A stretch of 64,000 bases of DNA from Leifsonia sp. CL147 (GTDB taxonomy: Bacteria > Actinomycetota > Actinomycetes > Actinomycetales > Microbacteriaceae), in the NCBI RefSeq assembly GCF_900114565.1, contig NZ_FOTM01000008.1:67860-131859 (forward strand), in the 5' to 3' direction. Both the position numbers and the translations under genes were made by a program. Below are positions 8,364-17,167 of the stretch, one piece after another. Every line of letters begins with the position of its first letter. Positions within the stretch are counted from its first letter, which is position 1. Below the pieces are notes generated by a model that had not been told where the DNA came from, did not search any database, and saw only the letters and a list, made by a program, of their open reading frames with translations.

Positions 8364-11300
8364 GTGACGCGACAGCAGCTCTCCCTCACGTCCCTGGCGC
8401 GCGCCGGGTTCGTGGGGCTGAGCTCTGTTCGCGACGAGCTGGATGAGCTCGCCGACCGGACGGGCCTGGACCCCGAGGCGCTCATCGCCGCCCTCTCCGC
8501 CGCGGCGGATCCGGACGCTGCGCTGTCGTGGGCGCTCCGCCTGCTGCGACAGGCGCCCGCGCGAGCGACCGCCGCCTTCGGATCCGAGGAGAACGCCCGG
8601 CGCCTGTTCCGGGTGATCGGCGCCTCCGAGGGCGTGGCCGAGTTCTTCCTCCGCCAGCCCGCCCAGCTGGATGCGCTCGCCGCCCCGGTCAGCGGCCTGC
8701 CCGACCTCGACGTGCTGCGCGCCGACCTGATGGATGCGGTGTCCGCCGTCGACGGGGTGGCCCGCGACGACGACGAGGCGGCCTGGGCCGCTCTGCGCAT
8801 CCGCTACCGCCGCCGGCTGGTCCAGCTGGCGAGCTTCGACCTGGAGCAGCCGGACCCCGTCGACGGCTTCGACGCGGTCGCGGCGACCCTCTCCGACCTC
8901 GCGGCGGCCGCGCTGGAGGCCTCCCTCGCCGTCGCCCGGCGGATGACGATCGGTACCGGCCCCGGCCGGTTCCCCGAGGCCCAGGTGCGCGCCACACCGC
9001 TGGCGATCATCGGGATGGGCAAGGCCGGCGCCCGCGAGCTCAACTACCTCAGCGACGTCGACGTGATCTTCGTGACGGAGGGTGTCGAGCAGGCCGGACT
9101 CGAGCCCGGCCGGGCCGTGGACATCGCGACGCGCCTGGCGATGCTGACGATGCGCGGCATCCACGAGCCCGCCATCGAGCCGGGGCTCTGGGAGGTCGAC
9201 CCGAACCTGCGGCCCGAGGGCAAGGACGGCGCGCTCGTCCGCACCCTCGACTCGCACCTCGCCTACTACGACCGCTGGGCGCGGGGATGGGAGTTCCAGG
9301 CGCTCCTGAAGGCGCGGCCGCTCGCCGGCGATCTCGACCTGGGGGAGCGCTACGTCGCCGCGCTCGCCCCGAAGGTCTGGAGCAGCGCCTCCCGCGAGAA
9401 CTTCGTCGAGTCCGTGCAGCGGATGCGCGAGCGCGTCACCGAGAACATCCCGGACGACGAGGTCCACTTCCAGCTGAAGCTCGGCCCCGGAGGCTTGCGC
9501 GACGTCGAGTTCACCGTCCAACTGCTGCAGCTCGTCCACGGCCAGACCGACGACCAGGTGCGCCAGCGGGACACCCTCGGTGCCTTGGCCGCGCTGGCCG
9601 CCCAGGGCTACATCGGCCGCGAGGAGTCCGCGACGTTCTCGCGCGACTACTGCGCGCTGCGGCTCATGGAGCACCGGCTTCAGCTGCGCCGGCTGAGCCG
9701 CACGCACCTCATGCCGCGCGATGAGGCCGACATCCGCATCCTCGCCCGCGCGACCGGCCTCGCGCCGAACGCGGGCGAGCTGATGACGCAGTGGAACGAG
9801 ATCAAGCACCGCGTGCGCGGCCTGCACGAGCGGTTGTTCTACCGTCCGCTGCTGAGCGCGGTCGCCAGCACGTCCTCCGAGGATGCGCGGCTCGCCGGGG
9901 GAGCGGGCCTCACGAGCGCCCAGGCGGAGGCGCGGCTCGCGGCGATCGGATTCCGGGACCCGCGAGGCGCGCTCGCCCACATCGCAGCCCTCACCTCGGG
10001 CGTCTCGCGCCGCGCGGCCATCCAGCGCCATCTGCTCCCGGTGATGCTGCAGTGGTTCGCCGACGGTCCCGACCCGGACTACGGACTCCTGACCTTCCGT
10101 CGCCTCAGCGAGGAACTCGGGAGCACCCACTGGTACCTGAGGATGCTGCGCGACTCCACCGGCGCCGCCGAGAGGCTGACGCGGGTGCTGTCCGGCTCGC
10201 GCTTCGCCGGAGAGCTGCTCGGCCGCATCCCCGAGTCCGTCGCATGGCTGGAGTCGGAGGACGAGCTGCGGCCGCGTGCCGCCTCCCTGTTGCAGGAGGA
10301 GACCGCGGCGATCCTCGCCCGGCACGAGTCCGCCGATACTGCTGCGGCTGCCCTGCGTGCCGTGCGCCGGCGCGAGATCCTGCGGCTCGCGCTCTCCGGC
10401 ATCCTCGGCTTCGCCACCATCGAGGAGCTCGCGCACGGACTCACGGACGTCACCGAGAACCTCATCGCCGGCGTCCTGCAGGCGATCCGCATGGCGCGGG
10501 GCGACGCCGACGCCCTGGAGTTCGCGGTCATCGCCATGGGGCGCTTCGGCGGCCGGGAGCTCGGCTTCGGGTCGGACGCCGACGTCATGTACGTCTTCCG
10601 TGCGCAGGCGTCCGGACCCGGAGCCGCTGGAGCAGCTGCCGGGGAGCCGGATGCGGCCGCGGAGCCGGATGCGGCCGCGGAGCCGGATGCGGCCGCGCAA
10701 CAGGCGGCGAATCGCAGCGCGCTCGCGATCGTCTCCGAGCTGAACCGGCTCACCGAGGACAACCGCCTCCCACTCGACCTCGACATCGGCCTGCGCCCGG
10801 AGGGCAAGAACGGGCCGCCCGTGCGCTCCCTGGAGTCCTACCGGGCCTACTACGCGCGGTGGTCGCTGACCTGGGAGGCGCAGGCACTGCTGCGCGCCCG
10901 GGGCTTCGCCGGAGACACCGCCCTCCTCGCCGACTTCGAACAGCTCGCCGACGAGGTCCGCTACCCGAGCAGCATCGGCGAGCAGGCCGTGCGCGAGGTG
11001 AAGCGCATCAAAGCGCGCGTCGAGAACGAGCGGCTCCCGCAGGGTGCCGACCCGTCACGGCACCTCAAGCTGGGGCGCGGTTCGCTGAGCGACGTCGAGT
11101 GGTTCGTCCAGCTCATCCAGCTCGAGCACGCCGCCCGGATCCCGGAGCTCAGGACCACCTCCACTCTGGATGCGCTGGCCGCCGCCGCCGAGCACGGCTT
11201 CGTCTCGGCCGAAGACGCCGCCCGGCTGCGCGATGCGTGGCTGTTCGCCTCCCGGACCCGCTCCGCCATGACCCTCTGGGCCGACAAGACGGCCGATGTG

Positions 11301-11468
11301 CTTCCCTCCGACCGTGGCGCGCTGGATGGGGTGGCGCGCCTGATGGAGTATCCGCCGGGATCCGCCAGCCGGCTCGAGGAGGACTACCTCGCCGTGACGC
11401 GCCGTGCCCGCCAGGTCTTCGAGCGCTCTTTCTACGGCCTCCCGCAGCGCCCCGCGCCCACCGGCTGA
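8364..11468 (+). CDS. glnE: Bifunctional glutamine synthetase adenylyltransferase/deadenylase
   Basis: Regulates glutamine synthetase by adding or removing AMP. 1034 residues with two nucleotidyltransferase-like halves: the N-terminal deadenylase domain with GKAGARELNYLSDVDVIFV near residue 215, and the C-terminal adenylyltransferase domain with GRFGGRELGFGSDADVMYV near residue 730. The paired substrate-loop motifs LRPEGKDGALVRTLDS and LRPEGKNGPPVRSLES are both intact. GTG start at 8364. A low-complexity insert (see 10643-10696) directly follows the second active-site motif. The likely target is the glnA product at 14200-15624. Confidence 0.96.
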   Translation: MTRQQLSLTSLARAGFVGLSSVRDELDELADRTGLDPEALIAALSAAADPDAALSWALRLLRQAPARATAAFGSEENARRLFRVIGASEGVAEFFLRQPAQLDALAAPVSGLPDLDVLRADLMDAVSAVDGVARDDDEAAWAALRIRYRRRLVQLASFDLEQPDPVDGFDAVAATLSDLAAAALEASLAVARRMTIGTGPGRFPEAQVRATPLAIIGMGKAGARELNYLSDVDVIFVTEGVEQAGLEPGRAVDIATRLAMLTMRGIHEPAIEPGLWEVDPNLRPEGKDGALVRTLDSHLAYYDRWARGWEFQALLKARPLAGDLDLGERYVAALAPKVWSSASRENFVESVQRMRERVTENIPDDEVHFQLKLGPGGLRDVEFTVQLLQLVHGQTDDQVRQRDTLGALAALAAQGYIGREESATFSRDYCALRLMEHRLQLRRLSRTHLMPRDEADIRILARATGLAPNAGELMTQWNEIKHRVRGLHERLFYRPLLSAVASTSSEDARLAGGAGLTSAQAEARLAAIGFRDPRGALAHIAALTSGVSRRAAIQRHLLPVMLQWFADGPDPDYGLLTFRRLSEELGSTHWYLRMLRDSTGAAERLTRVLSGSRFAGELLGRIPESVAWLESEDELRPRAASLLQEETAAILARHESADTAAAALRAVRRREILRLALSGILGFATIEELAHGLTDVTENLIAGVLQAIRMARGDADALEFAVIAMGRFGGRELGFGSDADVMYVFRAQASGPGAAGAAAGEPDAAAEPDAAAEPDAAAQQAANRSALAIVSELNRLTEDNRLPLDLDIGLRPEGKNGPPVRSLESYRAYYARWSLTWEAQALLRARGFAGDTALLADFEQLADEVRYPSSIGEQAVREVKRIKARVENERLPQGADPSRHLKLGRGSLSDVEWFVQLIQLEHAARIPELRTTSTLDALAAAAEHGFVSAEDAARLRDAWLFASRTRSAMTLWADKTADVLPSDRGALDGVARLMEYPPGSASRLEEDYLAVTRRARQVFERSFYGLPQRPAPTG
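10643..10696 (+). repeat. In-frame 18-bp tandem repeat inside glnE
   Basis: Three identical copies of GGAGCCGGATGCGGCCGC in a row, coding for a repeated Glu-Pro-Asp-Ala-Ala-Ala tract just after the adenylyltransferase active-site motif. The unit is a multiple of three, so copy-number change keeps the frame. It probably encodes a flexible surface loop. Confidence 0.9.
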
Positions 11469-11511
11469 CCCGCCCTCGCCTCACCCTCGCGCCCCACCGC
11501 TCGTCGCGCCC

Positions 11512-11580
11512 CACCGCCGAGTACGCGGAGATTGCACGTTTACGGCGCCAGAACGTGCAATCTTCGTGTACTCGGCGGTG
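11512..11580. repeat. Long palindromic gene-end element, copy 1
   Basis: 29-bp arms beginning CACCGCCGAGTAC, with only two mismatches, around an 11-base loop; the inner arm carries GATTGCACGTT. It lies 44 bases after the glnE stop and ahead of an acyltransferase in the same direction. The strength fits a terminator, but the outer half is shared with 16261-16327 and 35613-35680, so it is also a dispersed repeat family. Confidence 0.88.
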
Positions 11581-11672
11581 GGGGGCGACGGTGGCGCTCG
11601 GCGGTGGGTGGAAAAGGGAGCCTAAGGTGGCCCCCATGGGGAAAGCTGAGAAAAAATCAACATTGGCCGGAC

Positions 11673-12794
11673 GTGCTCGACCTGCGACTCAACGCCTTGA
11701 ACGCCCTCCGGCTGGTGCTCGCCGTCAGCGTGATCGTGTGGCACACCTTCGCCGTCACGGGCGCTGCGCATCCGCCCGCCCCGGTGACGCAGTTGCTGGG
11801 CGACGGAGGCGTGGACGGATTCTTCGCGATCTCCGGCTTCCTCATCGTGTCGAGCTGGCTGCGGCGGCCGCACTGGTGGCCGTATCTCCGGGCGCGCATC
11901 CTGCGCATCCTCCCCGGGTTCTGGGTGTGCCTCGTCGTGACCGTTCTGGTGCTCGCGCCGATCGGCGTGCTCCTCACCGGGCACGGCTTCCCGCACAGCT
12001 ACGTGACGGACTCGGCACTGTACGTGGTGAAGAACGCGGCGCTCCGCATCAACGAGTTCGGGATCGCGGGAACGCCGCAAGGCGTCCCATACCCCGGCGT
12101 GTGGAACGGCTCCCTCTGGACGCTGTGGTGGGAGTTCCTGTGCTACCTCGTCGTGCTGGCGCTCGGGCTGACCCGAGTGCTCCGATTCCGCGTGACCGTC
12201 CCTCTGGCGTTCGTGGCCTGTCTGGTCGTCATGGTCCTGTCCGACCTGGGTGTCGTGCACAACTTCTATCTCGTGAACGGCGCCCGCTTCGGCATCATGT
12301 TCGCCGCGGGTGCGCTCATCCAGCAGTTCCAGCGGCTGCTTCCGGCGCGCTGGTGGCTGGTGGGCGTGGCGACCCTCGTCATCGCGGGGTCGGCCTTCCT
12401 CCCGGACTACCGGGTGATCGCCGCTCTGCCGCTCGCCTATGTCCTCATCACGGTCGGCGCTCTCGTGAAGGTGCGGAGGCTGCGCCTGGAGAACGACGTC
12501 TCCTACGGCACGTACATCTACGCGTTCCCGGTGCAGCAGGTGCTGGCGTGCGCGGGGCTCTCCGCGCTGGGCGTTCCGCTGTTCGCAACGGTGGCCACCG
12601 CGGCGACCCTCGGCGTCGCGACCCTGAGCTGGTACGGGGTGGAGAAGCCCGCCATGCGGCTGAAGAACATGCTGCGTCGACGCCCGGTCGTGGCCGCGCC
12701 TGCGGTGCCGCCCCGTGCGCCGCGGCCGACTGCCGCGGTCGTCCTTCCGGCCGTCGATGCGAGGCCGTCGGTTCGTCCGTCGGTCGACGGCTGA
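11673..12794 (+). CDS. Membrane acyltransferase (acyltransferase family 3, OafA-like)
   Basis: About 373 residues with roughly ten hydrophobic segments. The N-terminal signature is present: LNALRLVLAVSVIVWHTFAV (catalytic-type His), GVDGFFAISGFLIVSSWLRR and LRARILRILPGFWV, as in integral-membrane O-acyltransferases that acylate exported sugars or lipids. The C-terminal tail is Pro/Ala-rich. The start is uncertain: GTG 11673 is the first sensible in-frame codon. An ATG at 11636 (MGKAEKKSTLA) sits one base out of frame and would join DVLDLRLNALN if one G near 11670 were removed. That suggests a recent frameshift or a sequence error. The substrate cannot be inferred. Confidence 0.85.
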   Translation: MLDLRLNALNALRLVLAVSVIVWHTFAVTGAAHPPAPVTQLLGDGGVDGFFAISGFLIVSSWLRRPHWWPYLRARILRILPGFWVCLVVTVLVLAPIGVLLTGHGFPHSYVTDSALYVVKNAALRINEFGIAGTPQGVPYPGVWNGSLWTLWWEFLCYLVVLALGLTRVLRFRVTVPLAFVACLVVMVLSDLGVVHNFYLVNGARFGIMFAAGALIQQFQRLLPARWWLVGVATLVIAGSAFLPDYRVIAALPLAYVLITVGALVKVRRLRLENDVSYGTYIYAFPVQQVLACAGLSALGVPLFATVATAATLGVATLSWYGVEKPAMRLKNMLRRRPVVAAPAVPPRAPRPTAAVVLPAVDARPSVRPSVDG

Positions 12795-12856
12795 GCCGAT
12801 CGATGCCGCACCGTCGCACGGTACCGTTGGCGTTGCAGAGCGATGGGGAGTGACGC

Positions 12857-13324
12857 CTACGCGCTGCCCTTTGGGGCGGTGAGAGTGCCCGCTTCCGCTG
12901 CTTCGGCGATCGTGGTGTACGCCGTGGCGAGCGCTTTCGCGTCATAACCGCCGAGACCAAGCACGTACCGGACGGCGACGCTTGCGCTGTGCAGCTGGAT
13001 GTACTCGATCGCGATCTCGGGATACAACGTCTTCACCAGGTCGTTGACGCCCGGTGCGTTCGCCTGAGTGCGGCCCTTGCGTGCCTGGTGATGTGTGGCT
13101 CGACGATCATCCGGCGTCCAGTGGATATTGTGCGCCTTGAGCCGATTGAGATCGGAGAAAACGCTGTCTTGCATGAGAGCGGCCCGGACCGTGTGGTAGG
13201 CGGCGTAGAAGTAACTGACGGCGTACCACTGGCTTGGGAGCGCACACAGCTGGTCGGCATCACTGGCCATCACGGCCGCTCGCTGCCGGCACGCGTCAGG
13301 CGTTTGCAGCGTCGTCTCCGTCAC
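12857..13324 (-). CDS. HEPN-like hypothetical protein
   Basis: 155 residues, predicted helical, unlike anything I can name exactly. SQWYAVSYFYAAYHTVRAAL at residues 31-50 resembles the first long helix of HEPN-fold proteins. DRRATHHQARK at 73-83 contains an R-x4-H spacing (R74, H79) and an H-x2-R pattern (H79, R82), as seen in HEPN ribonucleases and related families. Start chosen as GTG 13324, which overlaps the TGA of the 104-residue partner by four bases. Base composition looks lower in GC than its neighbours, hinting at acquisition. Could be a toxin or a defence component; the function is not demonstrated by sequence. Confidence 0.6.
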   Translation of the reverse strand: MTETTLQTPDACRQRAAVMASDADQLCALPSQWYAVSYFYAAYHTVRAALMQDSVFSDLNRLKAHNIHWTPDDRRATHHQARKGRTQANAPGVNDLVKTLYPEIAIEYIQLHSASVAVRYVLGLGGYDAKALATAYTTIAEAAEAGTLTAPKGSA

Positions 13325-13635
13325 GCGTAGCTGTATTGGGTAGCAGAGAGCGTCGCGTCGATCGTGTCCCGAATATGGTCGACGAACACATACGTCAGTC
13401 CCATCTCGTCCGCATACAGAAGCTCGATGTCGAACATGGTGGCGATGGCCTGACGCTGCGCATCGTTGGACTGGTCCTTGAGCGCGATGGTTACAAGGGC
13501 GGTGGATTCCCGCGGGTTCGCAATAACCTGGAGACCTTCCAGGTTCTCTTTGCCCAGGGTGTCGACGGTGTACTCGCCGATAGCGTGCGTGAGGGCCTCG
13601 AACTCGCTCAAGCCGGTCATACGGACACGATACAT
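13321..13635 (-). CDS. Hypothetical protein, partner of HEPN-like gene
   Basis: 104 residues, soluble, mixed alpha/beta by appearance: MTGLSEFEALTHAIGEYTVDTLGKE, a strand-like LQVIANPRESTALVTIAL, and an acidic C-terminal half with YVFVDHIRDTIDATL. No recognised domain. It is translationally coupled to the HEPN-like gene (GTGA overlap at 13321-13324) and comes first in the pair, a common order for antitoxin then toxin. Its net acidic character would suit an inhibitor, but that is inference. No other gene lies within the transcript. Confidence 0.6.
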   Translation of the reverse strand: MYRVRMTGLSEFEALTHAIGEYTVDTLGKENLEGLQVIANPRESTALVTIALKDQSNDAQRQAIATMFDIELLYADEMGLTYVFVDHIRDTIDATLSATQYSYA

Positions 13636-13706
13636 CTGTCGTCCTCTTGTTCCGTCGCCCTGTGGACAAAGCGGTCAGCCCGTCCAATCCGGAGGTGACG
13701 TCGACG

Positions 13707-14111
13707 TCAGTCGTGGCCCTCGATCGCCCGGCCTTCCGTCGGCGGACGGTGTCGCTGCTCACGGCGATCCAGCTCATCCTGGAGCGCGACGAAGAAGCGG
13801 TCGATCTCACCCAGTCGACGGGTGTACAGCAGCGCCTCGGCACCGCCGACCCGTCCGAGCGCGTCGAACTCTACGCGCGTGTGCGTCTCATCCACCCGGA
13901 CGAACCGGAGTTGAGGCTTGAAGAGCGCGTAGCCGCCGAGGATCTGAGCGAACGGATCCCGGAGGCTCGTCCCTCGCAGCGCGTCGCGGACGAAGTCCTG
14001 CACCTCCTCGAACGCCACCGGCACGACCTCGCTCGGGATATGCCGCGGAACGACCGCTTTGCTCCCGGATCTCCGCAGCCTCCCGCGCTTCCGCGGATCG
14101 AGCTCGCTCAC
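13707..14111 (-). CDS. Hypothetical protein near glnA
   Basis: 134 residues; not recognised. A basic N-terminus (LDPRKRGRLRRSGSKAVVPRHIPSE) is followed by a soluble domain with VAFEEVQDFVRDAL and LRFVRVDETHTRVEFDALGRVGGAEALLYTRR, ending in a charged tail. No membrane segment or signal peptide. It is separated from the HEPN pair by 71 bases and from glnA by a terminator hairpin, so it is probably its own transcript or heads the HEPN pair. GC content is closer to the genome norm than in the pair downstream. Confidence 0.6.
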   Translation of the reverse strand: MSELDPRKRGRLRRSGSKAVVPRHIPSEVVPVAFEEVQDFVRDALRGTSLRDPFAQILGGYALFKPQLRFVRVDETHTRVEFDALGRVGGAEALLYTRRLGEIDRFFVALQDELDRREQRHRPPTEGRAIEGHD

Positions 14112-14143
14112 ACCGGAAGCGTACGCCGGAGTTCTCGTGAATG

Positions 14144-14182
14144 CAGAAGGGCCTATCGGAAGACGATTCCGGTAGGCCCTGC
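14144..14182 (-). terminator. Hairpin terminator after glnA
   Basis: Arms AGGGCCTATCGGAA and TTCCGGTAGGCCCT around a 4-base loop, one wobble pair, 18 bases past the glnA stop. Good position and stability for a glnA terminator; no clear T-run, as is usual in actinobacteria. Confidence 0.75.
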
Positions 14183-14199
14183 TGCACTCGTGCGGGTTC

Positions 14200-15624
14200 T
14201 CAGACCCCGTAGTACAGCTCGTACTCGAAGGGGTGCGGACGCTGCGCGAGCGGCTTGATCTCCTTCTCGCGCTTGTACTCGATCCATGTCTCGATGAGCT
14301 CCTGGGTGAACACGCCGCCTGCGAGGAGGAAGTCGTGGTCGGCCTCGAGCGCGTCGAGGGCCTCGCCGAGCGACGCCGGCACCTGCGGGATGTTGCGCGC
14401 CTCCTCCGGCGGGAGCTCGTAGAGGTCCTTGTCGACGGGCTCGTGCGGCTCGATGCGGTTCTTGATGCCGTCGAGGCCCGCCATCAGCTGCGCGGCGAAC
14501 GCGAGGTACGGGTTGCCGGAGGCGTCGGGCGCGCGGAACTCGATGCGCTTCGCCTTCGGGTTGGAGCCCGTGATCGGGATGCGGATCGACGCCGAGCGGT
14601 TACCGGCCGAGTAGACCAGGTTGACCGGGGCCTCGAAGCCGGGGACCAGGCGGTGGAACGAGTTCACCGTCGGGTTCGTGAAGGCGAGGACCGCGGGGGC
14701 GTGCTTCAGCAGGCCTCCGATGTACCAGCGGGCAACGTCCGACAGGCCGCCGTAGCCGGCCTCGTCGTAGAACAGCGGCTTGCCGTCGTTCCACAGCGAC
14801 TGGTGGGTGTGCATGCCCGAGCCGTTGTCGCCGAAGAGCGGCTTCGGCATGAACGTGGCGGTCTTGCCCCACTCGTTCGCCGTGTTCTTGACGATGTACT
14901 TGAACTTGAGGATGTCGTCGGCCGCGTGCACCATCGTGTCGAAGCGGTAGTTGATCTCGGCCTGGCCGCCGGTGCCCACCTCGTGATGCGCGCGCTCGAG
15001 GATGAGTCCGGCGTCGATCAGCTTCAGCGAGATGTCGTCGCGCAGGTCGGCCTGCTTGTCGACGGGGCTCACGGGGAAGTAGCCGCCCTTGTACGGGGTC
15101 TTGTTGGCGAGGTTGCCGCCCTCTTCGGTGCGGCCGGAGTTCCAGGCGCCCTCTTCGGAGTCGACGGAGTAGAAGCTGGAGTTCTGCTTCACCTCGTAGC
15201 GGACGTCGTCGAAGATGTAGAACTCCGCCTCGGGGGCGAAGTACGCCGTGTCCGCGATGCCGGTCGAGGCGAGGTACTTCTCGGCCTTCTTAGCGACCTG
15301 GCGCGGGTCCTTCGAGTAGATCTCACCGTTGCGCGGGTTGTAGATGTCGAACACCATGATCAGCGTCCGCTCGGCCCGGAAGGGGTCGACGTAGGCCGTC
15401 GAGACGTCCGGGATGAGCTGCATGTCCGACTCGTGGATCGACGCGAAACCGCGGATCGACGAGCCATCGAACAGCTGCCCGACCGAGAAGAACTCCTCGT
15501 CCACGGTCGAGGCGGGGATGTTGAAGTGCTGCTGCACACCCGGAAGGTCGGTGAAGCGGATATCAAGGAACTTCACGTCGGTGTCCTTGATGAACTTGAG
15601 CACCTCAGACGAATCACGGAACAT
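14200..15624 (-). CDS. glnA: Glutamine synthetase type I-beta
   Basis: Housekeeping glutamine synthetase, 474 residues, the standard length. Motifs: [57 protein letters not shown] and [18 protein letters not shown]. The adenylylation loop [16 protein letters not shown] near residue 400 carries the Tyr modified by GlnE, so this is the expected substrate of the glnE product 3 kb away. Start is ATG 15624 ([11 protein letters not shown]) with GGGAG upstream; the longer frame is rejected because the family begins here. It diverges from the RDD gene; 15625-15811 holds no gene and must contain both promoters. Confidence 0.97.
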   Translation of the reverse strand: MFRDSSEVLKFIKDTDVKFLDIRFTDLPGVQQHFNIPASTVDEEFFSVGQLFDGSSIRGFASIHESDMQLIPDVSTAYVDPFRAERTLIMVFDIYNPRNGEIYSKDPRQVAKKAEKYLASTGIADTAYFAPEAEFYIFDDVRYEVKQNSSFYSVDSEEGAWNSGRTEEGGNLANKTPYKGGYFPVSPVDKQADLRDDISLKLIDAGLILERAHHEVGTGGQAEINYRFDTMVHAADDILKFKYIVKNTANEWGKTATFMPKPLFGDNGSGMHTHQSLWNDGKPLFYDEAGYGGLSDVARWYIGGLLKHAPAVLAFTNPTVNSFHRLVPGFEAPVNLVYSAGNRSASIRIPITGSNPKAKRIEFRAPDASGNPYLAFAAQLMAGLDGIKNRIEPHEPVDKDLYELPPEEARNIPQVPASLGEALDALEADHDFLLAGGVFTQELIETWIEYKREKEIKPLAQRPHPFEYELYYGV

Positions 15625-15811
15625 ACGGACAACTCCCAATGGCTTTGCGGGTGACCGGACTGCGCCTGCAGCCCAGAACAACGTTAGGGGGAGGCCGTTT
15701 CCCGGCGGTGACGCAAATGTTTCCGGCATGTTACGCGTACCCGGGTCGGGCATGGATGTGACGCTCCCGCTGTGCTCAGGATACGCAGGTCCGCCTCGCT
15801 AGACTCAGGCC

Positions 15812-16234
15812 GTGCCGCAGAACCCGACCGACCGTCCCGGCGACATCGCCCCCAGCCGCTACCCGGGGGAGCGCCTCGGCCTCCCGGAGGCCGGCCCGCG
15901 TTCGGTGGGCCGGATCGGACGCCGCATCGGCGCGATCGTGGTCGACTGGGCGATCGCGTCGTTCCTGTCGTTCGCGTTCTTCCGTTACGACTCCTGGGCG
16001 ACGATCCTGCTCTTCGCGCTGCTGCAGATCGTCTTCATCCCGACGATCGGCGGCAGTGTCGGACACCGCATCTTCGGGATGCGCGTGGTGGCGGTCCGCG
16101 GCGGCTGGGTCGGCCTCTGGCGCCCTGTCGTCCGCACGCTGCTGCTGTGCCTCGCCGTTCCCGCCCTGGTCTGGGACTCGGACCAGCGCGGATTCCACGA
16201 CAAGGTCGCCGGAACCGTCCTCATCCGAACCTGA
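15812..16234 (+). CDS. RDD-family membrane protein
   Basis: 140 residues with three hydrophobic segments. RDD-type features: GRRIGAIVVDWAIASFLSF (Arg then Asp in helix 1), the GGSVGHRIFGMRVV loop, and the end WDSDQRGFHDKVAGTVLIRT, whose RG-HD is typical. RDD proteins are small membrane proteins of mostly unknown role, some linked to transport. GTG start at 15812. In actinobacteria this gene commonly lies beside glnA, as here, in divergent orientation. It converges on the DUF4191 gene, with a palindromic element between. Confidence 0.88.
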   Translation: MPQNPTDRPGDIAPSRYPGERLGLPEAGPRSVGRIGRRIGAIVVDWAIASFLSFAFFRYDSWATILLFALLQIVFIPTIGGSVGHRIFGMRVVAVRGGWVGLWRPVVRTLLLCLAVPALVWDSDQRGFHDKVAGTVLIRT

Positions 16235-16260
16235 CGCCGACGTACCCACCGCCGAGTACC

Positions 16261-16327
16261 CACCGCCGAGTACGCAAAGACTGCACGGAATTGATCGCAT
16301 TCCGTGCAGTCTGTGCGTAGTCGATGG
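16261..16327. repeat. Long palindromic gene-end element, copy 2
   Basis: Inner 20-bp arms (TACGCAAAGACTGCACGGAA and its near-perfect complement, one mismatch) around a 9-base loop, with a looser outer part CACCGCCGAG/TCGATGG. The outer motif CACCGCCGAGTAC is also repeated directly just before it (16248-16259). It sits between two convergent genes and can serve as a terminator in both directions. Related to 11512-11580 and 35613-35680. Confidence 0.88.
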
Positions 16328-16342
16328 AGGGGCGCGGGAGCG

Positions 16343-17038
16343 TCAGCGCGAACGCTGCGCGCGGACCTTCATCGGGTCGATTCCCTTGGGGATGGGCATC
16401 TGGCTCTCGATGGACTGCAGCCGGTTGCTGATCGCCAGCACCTCGGCCTTGGTGAGAGTCGGCTTGATCTTCGACAGCCGCCGCGGGACCTTGTGCAGCG
16501 GCACCGAGTCCGCGTCCGGCCCGACGCTGATGATGGTGACCGGGACGTTGGGGAGGATGCGGTTGACCTTGCGGCGCTCTTCGTCGATCATCCGCTGAGT
16601 CCGGGTCTTCGGGCCTTCGCTGATGAGAACCACGCCGCCACGGCCCGTCGCACGGTAGACCGCGTCCTGGGTCTTGCCGTTCACGGCCACCGGCATTTCG
16701 GAGCCGCGCCAGCTGCGCTTCAGCGACGATCGCAGGACGGCGCCGACCGCACCCGGCTGTCCCTCGATCTGCGAGTAGGCGGCACGTTCGGCGCGGCGGC
16801 CGAGGATGATGAGCGCCAGAAGGAGGCCGGCGAGGACGCCGGCGAGGATCCACAGCACCATGGTGAAGACGTTGCCGCCGGAGAGGAGCACCGCCACCAG
16901 AACGCCGAGGACGATCGGCAAGGCAGCCCCGAAGGCGATGTAGAGCACCGCGCGGTCGTCGTACCGGCGGGTCATCTGGAACACCTGCCACATCTGCTTC
17001 AGACGGCCGGGCTCCTTGGTGGACTTGTCCTTTGCCAT
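16343..17038 (-). CDS. DUF4191 integral membrane protein
   Basis: 231 residues, N-terminal MAKDKSTKEPGRLKQMWQVFQMTRRYD followed by two membrane helices (about residues 35-80) and a soluble C-terminal domain with RATGRGGVVLISEGPKTRTQRMI and ILPNVPVTIISVG. This is the conserved actinobacterial DUF4191 layout, generally found next to lipA, as it is here. Function unknown. Start ATG 17038 is chosen over an upstream ATG because the family starts MAKDK. It is followed by a bidirectional hairpin element. Confidence 0.9.
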   Translation of the reverse strand: MAKDKSTKEPGRLKQMWQVFQMTRRYDDRAVLYIAFGAALPIVLGVLVAVLLSGGNVFTMVLWILAGVLAGLLLALIILGRRAERAAYSQIEGQPGAVGAVLRSSLKRSWRGSEMPVAVNGKTQDAVYRATGRGGVVLISEGPKTRTQRMIDEERRKVNRILPNVPVTIISVGPDADSVPLHKVPRRLSKIKPTLTKAEVLAISNRLQSIESQMPIPKGIDPMKVRAQRSR

Positions 17039-17167
17039 AGGTCCAAGGATACCGGCACTGCAGGGTTCCAGACGACTCAGTCGATGCTCGTCCACGCCTC
17101 GCCCGCCGCTCGTTCGTGACGGGTCCGCGACGGGCCCGCGCGGCGTGCTTCTGGAGGCGGCCGACCC

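Noticed and set aside
6978-10700. Open frame of 1240 codons on the minus strand across glnA2 and glnE
   Set aside because: Antisense shadow of two certain genes; Arg/Glu/Val-rich low-information sequence with no domain, an effect of high GC at third positions.
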